64,000 bases of DNA from NCBI RefSeq assembly GCF_025519785.1, contig NZ_JAOPKZ010000013.1:1-64000 (forward strand), in the 5' to 3' direction. The notes beneath the pieces are model-generated. The model was not told the DNA's origin. It made no database searches and was given only the letters and a program-made list of their open reading frames with translations. This DNA is from Staphylococcus marylandisciuri. Lineage in GTDB: Bacteria; Bacillota; Bacilli; Staphylococcales; Staphylococcaceae. Shown one piece after another: positions 59,487 through 64,000 of the stretch; the stretch's first letter is position 1, and the number at the start of each line of letters is the position of its first letter. A program made the position numbers and the translations under genes.

Positions 59487-59530
59487 TTCCCGTCACTTCA
59501 TTAATTGTATTTAGTCGATTTGACGGGAAT
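59487..59530. promoter_or_regulatory. Perfect inverted repeat between ylxQ and HAD genes
   Basis: ATTCCCGTCA and TGACGGGAAT, 10 bp each, 24 bp apart. The GACGGGA core recurs in the -35 region of the ylxQ promoter (59436-59441 and flank). Could be an operator or a terminator; no T tract. Confidence 0.45.
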
Positions 59531-59660
59531 ACGGTTGTTACCAGTAGTAAAATGTATTACTCTATAAACAATTGTTACAATATTATTTTAATATATCATT
59601 AAGGTTGCAAGAATATTTATTTACGAGTGAAAAATCATCATATTTATAGGGAGTGTTGTA

Positions 59661-60305
59661 ATGTATACGAATTATATCTTTGACTTTGATGGAACTATAG
59701 CTGATTCTAGCGATTGCGGGATTATTGCCACACAAAAAGCATTTCGCAGTAACAACCTCGAAGCTCCTACCCAGGAAACAATAGATTACTACATGGGAAT
59801 ACCAATTGAAGAAAGCTTCCCTAACATGTGTACTGAAGCCTTAAGCACGCAACAGTTAGATCTCCTCATTCGAGATTTTCGCAGCTATTATAAAGAAGTA
59901 GAACAACAGTATATCAAAATAGTGCCAGGTATGGATAGCGTAATACAATCCTTATCTTCTCGTAACTGTAAGCTGTTTGTTGTTTCTAGCAAACACAGTA
60001 CGGTGCTCGAAAGAAACCTGAAGTTACTCGACCTTGATAGCTATTTTACTGAAGTGGTAGGTTCTGATAAAGTCACAGAATATAAACCTCACCCAGACGG
60101 TCTTAATTATATTCTAAACCAGTATAGTTTAGCTGCTAACGACAGTTTGTACATCGGTGATGCAAAGTTTGATATTCAGATGGCGCATGCAGCTGGCATT
60201 CATTCTTGTGCAGTCGCTTGGGGCAGTCATAGCGAAACGATCTTGAGACAAGAAGAACCTACTTATGTGGTTGCGTCACCTAAAGATATTCTGACTTTAA
60301 GATAA
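59661..60305 (+). CDS. HAD-family phosphatase (phosphoglycolate-phosphatase-like)
   Basis: 214 residues. Motif I FDFDGTIADSS (about 8-18), motif II VVSSKHS (about 111), motif III lysine in EYKPHPDGLNY, motif IV YIGDAKFDIQMA. Cap domain as in Gph/PpaX. ATG with AGGGAG upstream. It is on the opposite strand to its operon neighbours and lies in the insertion between rpoC and ylxQ. Substrate unknown. Confidence 0.85.
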   Translation: MYTNYIFDFDGTIADSSDCGIIATQKAFRSNNLEAPTQETIDYYMGIPIEESFPNMCTEALSTQQLDLLIRDFRSYYKEVEQQYIKIVPGMDSVIQSLSSRNCKLFVVSSKHSTVLERNLKLLDLDSYFTEVVGSDKVTEYKPHPDGLNYILNQYSLAANDSLYIGDAKFDIQMAHAAGIHSCAVAWGSHSETILRQEEPTYVVASPKDILTLR

Positions 60306-60371
60306 AACTTAACGTTATATTATTTCTCTTTACCTATACGAGCACAGTAAAGAATTCAAGCTCAACTGTGA

Positions 60372-60450
60372 TGAGAGTGAGACATAAATTTCTGTGCTCT
60401 GGGAGACCGATTAACGGTGTCCCAAAAGAAGTATTGTCGACAGAAACGCT
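60372..60450 (-). repeat. Module C (reversed)
   Basis: Isolated reversed C: TGTGCTCTGGGAGACCGATT and TCGACAGAAACGCTCCC. No A or B attached. Confidence 0.75.
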
Positions 60451-60481
60451 CCCTTTTAGAAACCTAAAACACAACAGAATT

Positions 60482-60511
60482 TTGCATTCCTACCCACTAT
60501 AGTGTTATAAT
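60482..60511 (+). promoter_or_regulatory. Promoter of the antitoxin RNA
   Basis: TTGCAT, 18 bp, TATAAT on the plus strand, just before the antitoxin RNA. Confidence 0.75.
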
Positions 60512-60517
60512 GTAACT

Positions 60518-60660
60518 AACAAAGATGTCGTGCATGTATGCACCAACCCCCTCACTATTCCGAGTAGTGAGGACTCTTTAGTACTCAAAAGCTATCTCGA
60601 TCTGTAAAACTATCAGATATGCACCAAACCCCTCACTATTCCGAGTAGTGAGGGGTTTTT
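60518..60660 (+). ncRNA. Type I antitoxin RNA (RNAII/SprA1AS-like)
   Basis: Short RNA transcribed towards the toxin gene. It starts near ACAAAGATGTCG (60519-60530), which repeats at 60758-60769 over the toxin start region in the same orientation, and GTATGCACC also recurs. The RNA can therefore pair with the toxin ribosome-binding site, and through the shared terminator (60626-60660) with its 3' end, as in Fst/par modules. A second copy of the terminator stem (60545-60573, CCTCACTATTCCGAGTAGTG) lies within it. Confidence 0.8.
60626..60660. terminator. Shared bidirectional terminator of toxin and antitoxin RNAs
   Basis: AAACCCCTCACT and AGTGAGGGGTTT with loop ATTCCGAGT, T tracts on both strands. 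This is the expected overlap of the two RNAs in Fst-type modules. Confidence 0.88.
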
Positions 60661-60678
60661 GTTGGTGTGACTAGTCGC

Positions 60679-60774
60679 CTATTTATCGTTGCGATTGCGT
60701 AGCCAGTTCGCAAATAAAGCAACGATGCAACCACTTGCTGCTGTGGTCATGATGTTTACAAAGATGTCGGTCAT
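60679..60774 (-). CDS. Fst/PepA1-family type I toxin
   Basis: Membrane peptide of 31 residues: MTDIFVNIMTTAASGCIVAL, then FANWLRNRNDK. The central hydrophobic helix, the W-L-R-N-R-N end and the Gly-Cys-Ile-Val core are those of staphylococcal Fst-type toxins, which insert in the membrane and stop growth. Ribosome-binding site AGAGGAGGTG is 10 bp upstream and is covered by the antitoxin repeat. The toxin mRNA has a 5' stem (CGCCT..AGGCG, 60806-60822) and a TATAAT box at 60831-60836. The module lies between rpoC and ylxQ. Confidence 0.88.
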   Translation of the reverse strand: MTDIFVNIMTTAASGCIVALFANWLRNRNDK

Positions 60775-60910
60775 TGTGTATGCACCTCCTCTCTACGCCA
60801 ATTGACGCCTGAGAGATAGGCGACTCTATTATTATATCACCTATGAATGTACAAGCATATATACTTCCGATAAGTTGAATTATGAAAAACATTCTCTCCA
60901 CTTCTTTATA

Positions 60911-61065
60911 GTTATACATTTAAAAAAGCAGATGATATCACCATCTTAGTTATAAAATCACCTGTTCAATTTATTCCTAGTTTAGTAGAAAGTCTTTACA
61001 AAAATAAATTAGGTATTTATGAAGTGAGAGAGATAGACAGTAATAAAGAACTGAAACATACTTAA
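60911..61065 (+). pseudogene. 3' remnant of an unknown gene
   Basis: Open frame without a start: YSYTFKKADDITILVIKSP, then VESLYKNKLGIYEVREID to TAA 61065. It looks like the C-terminus of a larger protein, for example the end of an ABC-transporter ATPase, but I cannot prove this. Its terminator is intact. The front part is missing, replaced by the toxin-antitoxin module. Confidence 0.45.
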
Positions 61066-61070
61066 TTAAA

Positions 61071-61126
61071 ACGCCTCAATCCCACCAAAATACTATTATC
61101 GTTGGTGGAATTGAGACGTTTATTTT
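61071..61126. terminator. Terminator after the gene remnant
   Basis: Long stem ACGCCTCAATCCCACCAA / TTGGTGGAATTGAGACGT with three mismatches, then TTATTTTT; AAAA on the other side makes it bidirectional. Confidence 0.8.
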
Positions 61127-61292
61127 TATAATTTATTTAATATTTTTAGGTATCTCTTGTTGATAAACCTTTTTGATTTTTACTACCGTTCCTTTAATCC
61201 CTCTAAATGTAACTTTATATAACTCATTATGATTTCTTTAATAACTTACATCTCATATATGCTTTATATACAAGTGTAAGTTACACTTGAGG

Positions 61293-61489
61293 CTGGGACA
61301 TAAAGGTCTTTGACTAGAGAGAAAAAGAGGCTGGGACATAATGTAATGTCTCAACCTCTTTCAGCATTTTGGCAGTAGATGACTGATTTGAAAATGCGCT
61401 TGTATCAAGCTTTTTTCAATTCTAGTCATCTTTGCCGGGGCGGGACTACGAAATCTTTTTGTTCAAATTAGATTTCTGTCCCGCTCCCT
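61293..61489 (-). repeat. Module A (reversed) after rpoC
   Basis: Full reversed copy with the longer end TCTTTGACTAGAGAGAAAAA. Its GCTCCC end lies 25 bp from the rpoC stop codon. Confidence 0.9.
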
Positions 61490-61514
61490 ATTTAATTTGA
61501 TAAAGGCCTGTAAG

Positions 61515-64000
61515 TTATTCAGTATACTGAACGTCTTCACTTTGAACTTCTTCAGAAGCTAAATCTTTCTCATAGTTCACATCACTATAACGTCTCATAC
61601 CTGTACCGGCTGGTATTAACTTACCGATGATAACGTTCTCTTTCAAGCCGAGTAAGTTATCACGTTTACCTTTGATTGCTGCATCAGTAAGTACTCGCGT
61701 AGTTTCTTGGAAGGAAGCTGCTGATAGGAAGCTTTCAGTCTCAAGAGACGCTTTTGTAATACCTAGGAGTACTGGTTTAGCTGTTGCAGGACGCTTGCGC
61801 TCTTTAAATGCAGCGCGGTTAGCATCGGTGAAGTTGTGGATGTCAACAAGTGAACCTGGTAGTAAGCCTGTATCACCCGCTTCGATGATACGTACTTTAC
61901 GTAACATCTGTCTTACCATAACTTCGATGTGTTTATCGTCAATTTCAACACCTTGCATACGATAAACTTTTTGAACCTCTTTGAGTAAATAACTTTCAGT
62001 GGCATTTAGGCCAGCTACTGATAAGTAATGTTTAGGCTCAATTGAACCTTCAGTTAATACTTCACCACGTGCCACTCCTTGACCTTCTTCAACTTTCAAG
62101 CGTGATGTACCAGATGCAAGGTAACTTCTCGTTTCATTCGCACCTTTAATCACAATTTCTTGTTGACGGTCTTTAGCAAGTTTAATTTCTTGTACTACAC
62201 CTTCGATTTCAGTAATCACAGCTTGTCCTTTAGGATTACGCGCTTCGAAGATCTCTTGGATACGCGGTAAACCTTGAGTGATGTCACTACCTGCTACACC
62301 ACCTGTGTGGAATGTACGCATTGTAAGTTGCGTACCTGGTTCACCGATAGATTGAGCAGCAATGGTACCTACTGCTTCTCCTACTTCAACCTTTTCACCT
62401 GTGGCAAGGTTCTTACCATAACAACGCTCACAGACGCCGTGGCGTGTATTACAAGTGAATGCTGAACGGATGTACATTTGAGTGATGCCTGCATCTACTA
62501 TTTTCTTAGCTACCTCAGAAGTAATGAGTTCATCTGGATAGGCTAGAATTTCATCTGTTTCTGGATGGCGAACTGTTTCTTTAGAATAGCGACCTTCAAT
62601 ACGTTCTACAAATGGTTCGATCATTTCAGTACCTTCGCTAATATCTGAAACGAGTAAGCCACGGTCAGTGCCACAATCTTCTTCACGGACGATAACGTCT
62701 TGTGCAACATCAACAAGACGACGTGTAAGATAACCAGAGTCGGCAGTCTTAAGCGCTGTATCCGCAAGACCTTTACGCGCACCGTGAGTTGAAATGAAGT
62801 ATTCTAATACGGTTAAACCTTCTCGGAATGATGAAGTGATCGGTAATTCAATGATCTTACCTGATGGTGCTGCCATCAATCCACGCATACCTGCAAGCTG
62901 AGTAAAGTTAGACGCGTTACCACGAGCACCAGAGTCACTCATCATGAAGATTGGATTTGTTTTTTCAAGCGATTGCATTAACTCGCCTTGAATTTGATCT
63001 TTGGCGTTAGTCCAAATTTCAACTACTGAATTGTAACGTTCATCTTCAGTAATTAAACCACGATTATATTGTTTAGTAACTTTTTCTACAAGTTTTTCAC
63101 TTTCATCTAAAATTTCTTGTTTATCTGGTAGTACCACAATATCGGATACCCCAACCGTAATACCTGCTTTAGATGAGAATTTAAAGCCTAAGTCTTTCAT
63201 TCTATCAAGCATCATAGAAGTATCCGTAATGCTGAAGCGATTAAATACTTCTGCGATGATGTTACCTAAGAAACTCTTGTTAAATGGTTCAACAAGTTCC
63301 TTATCTTCAAAGTATTCTTTTAGTCCACCTTCACCCAGTTCAGTAGGGTCTACGAAATATTTGTCAGGTGTTCTCACTTCTAGATTTTCTTGACTTGGCT
63401 CGTTAATGTATGCAAACGAATCAGGAATGATTTCATTAAAGATAATCTTACCAACAGTAGTCGTTAAGATTTTTCTATTTTGTTCGTCTGTAAATGTTGG
63501 ATTATTGAATGAGCTAGCGTGTACACCGATACGAGAGTGCAAGTGTACATAGCCATTAGCATACGCCTTGAGTACTTCATTAGAATCATTAAAGATTCGA
63601 CCTGTATTCACTGCTTCTTTACGTTCTAACGTGATGTAATAGTTACCTAATACCATGTCTTGAGATGGTGTAACAACTGGTTTACCATCTTTAGGATTCA
63701 AGATGTTTTGAGCCGCTAGCATTAACATACGCGCTTCTGCTTGAGCTTCTTTAGATAGTGGAACGTGAACCGCCATTTGGTCCCCATCAAAGTCCGCGTT
63801 ATATGCTGTTGTTGCAAGTGGGTGCAGACGGATGGCACGGCCTTCAACTAATGTTGGTTCAAACGCTTGGATACCTAATCTATGAAGCGTTGGCGCACGG
63901 TTTAATAGTACAGGGTGTTCTTTAATAACCTCTTCAAGTACATCCCATACTTCATCATCCATGCGTTCAATCTTACTTTTAGCATTCTTTATATTCGTAG
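61515..64000 (-). CDS. rpoC: RNA polymerase beta-prime subunit, C-terminal part
   Basis: The gene runs off the right edge; the frame is open to base 64000 and about 828 codons are seen. The active-site motif [12 protein letters not shown] binds the catalytic magnesium (near residue 53 from ATG 63962). The bridge helix and trigger loop are [20 protein letters not shown] and [19 protein letters not shown]; the zinc site is [17 protein letters not shown]. The ATG at 63962 is internal: upstream codons read NAKSKIER, part of the protein. C-terminus ends SEDVQYTE. Confidence 0.97.
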   Translation of the reverse strand, partial: TNIKNAKSKIERMDDEVWDVLEEVIKEHPVLLNRAPTLHRLGIQAFEPTLVEGRAIRLHPLATTAYNADFDGDQMAVHVPLSKEAQAEARMLMLAAQNILNPKDGKPVVTPSQDMVLGNYYITLERKEAVNTGRIFNDSNEVLKAYANGYVHLHSRIGVHASSFNNPTFTDEQNRKILTTTVGKIIFNEIIPDSFAYINEPSQENLEVRTPDKYFVDPTELGEGGLKEYFEDKELVEPFNKSFLGNIIAEVFNRFSITDTSMMLDRMKDLGFKFSSKAGITVGVSDIVVLPDKQEILDESEKLVEKVTKQYNRGLITEDERYNSVVEIWTNAKDQIQGELMQSLEKTNPIFMMSDSGARGNASNFTQLAGMRGLMAAPSGKIIELPITSSFREGLTVLEYFISTHGARKGLADTALKTADSGYLTRRLVDVAQDVIVREEDCGTDRGLLVSDISEGTEMIEPFVERIEGRYSKETVRHPETDEILAYPDELITSEVAKKIVDAGITQMYIRSAFTCNTRHGVCERCYGKNLATGEKVEVGEAVGTIAAQSIGEPGTQLTMRTFHTGGVAGSDITQGLPRIQEIFEARNPKGQAVITEIEGVVQEIKLAKDRQQEIVIKGANETRSYLASGTSRLKVEEGQGVARGEVLTEGSIEPKHYLSVAGLNATESYLLKEVQKVYRMQGVEIDDKHIEVMVRQMLRKVRIIEAGDTGLLPGSLVDIHNFTDANRAAFKERKRPATAKPVLLGITKASLETESFLSAASFQETTRVLTDAAIKGKRDNLLGLKENVIIGKLIPAGTGMRRYSDVNYEKDLASEEVQSEDVQYTE

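Overview
The window is chromosomal DNA of a low-GC Firmicute that I place in Staphylococcus, as a non-aureus species I cannot name. The right edge holds the conserved rpoC / ylxQ-rpsL-rpsG-fusA-tuf region. The rest follows the staphylococcal neighbourhood of amidohydrolase, kbl, short-chain threonine dehydrogenase, ilvE, HAD, deoxynucleoside kinases, tadA, HAD, azo1, folE2-bshB2-yojF, hxlAB and pdxK. Other staphylococcal signs are PSM-beta (SLUSH-like) peptides with an AgrA-like site, a Sar-family regulator, an LPXTG surface protein, an Fst-type toxin, STAR-type repeats and a SaCas9-type CRISPR repeat.

Layout from the left. 1-9 kb: pdxK, a candidate small RNA, hxlA-hxlB (formaldehyde fixation), then divergently yojF-bshB2-folE2 (bacillithiol and folate), and a Sar-family gene behind a long AT-rich leader. 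9-20 kb: azo1, HAD phosphatase and tadA on the minus strand; two deoxynucleoside kinases; a large AraC-type regulator divergent from a small LPXTG protein; a hypothetical protein, a HAD phosphatase and a type I signal peptidase; ilvE. 20.3-24.6 kb: an unusual island in which two arms of about 800 bp lie in inverted orientation. Each arm carries the same two micro-ORFs (28 and 18 codons). They enclose a small membrane-protein cassette and a repeat-interrupted tubby-like gene, and a plasmid-type Rep_3 initiator follows.

24.8-26.9 kb: threonine dehydrogenase and two PSM-beta genes. 27.9-39.3 kb: a histidine phosphatase, a ureohydrolase next to an Nramp-like transporter with atypical motifs, thiC behind a TPP riboswitch, an aldo-keto reductase, an OatA-type O-acetyltransferase, and a lipoprotein with a serine-rich secreted protein. 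39.7-40.5 kb: an Lsm-like protein beside an orphan type II CRISPR array with no cas genes or visible tracrRNA. 41-51 kb: paired small membrane proteins, a YknWXYZ-like export system, an ornithine cyclodeaminase homologue, a TetR regulator with two DUF3147 membrane proteins, a GNAT acetyltransferase and small membrane proteins. 51.4-64 kb: kbl, an amidohydrolase, then tuf, fusA, rpsG, rpsL, ylxQ. A 2.1 kb insertion with a HAD phosphatase and a complete type I toxin-antitoxin module separates ylxQ from the truncated rpoC.

The window is saturated with three families of dispersed intergenic repeat, about 26 blocks in all. Many sit within 2-25 bp of a stop codon, and one splits a coding sequence. 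Threonine dehydrogenase and kbl, which form one catabolic pair and lie close together in S. aureus, are about 26 kb apart here, so the DNA between them looks like an accessory region. I saw no tRNA, rRNA, intact transposase or prophage genes.
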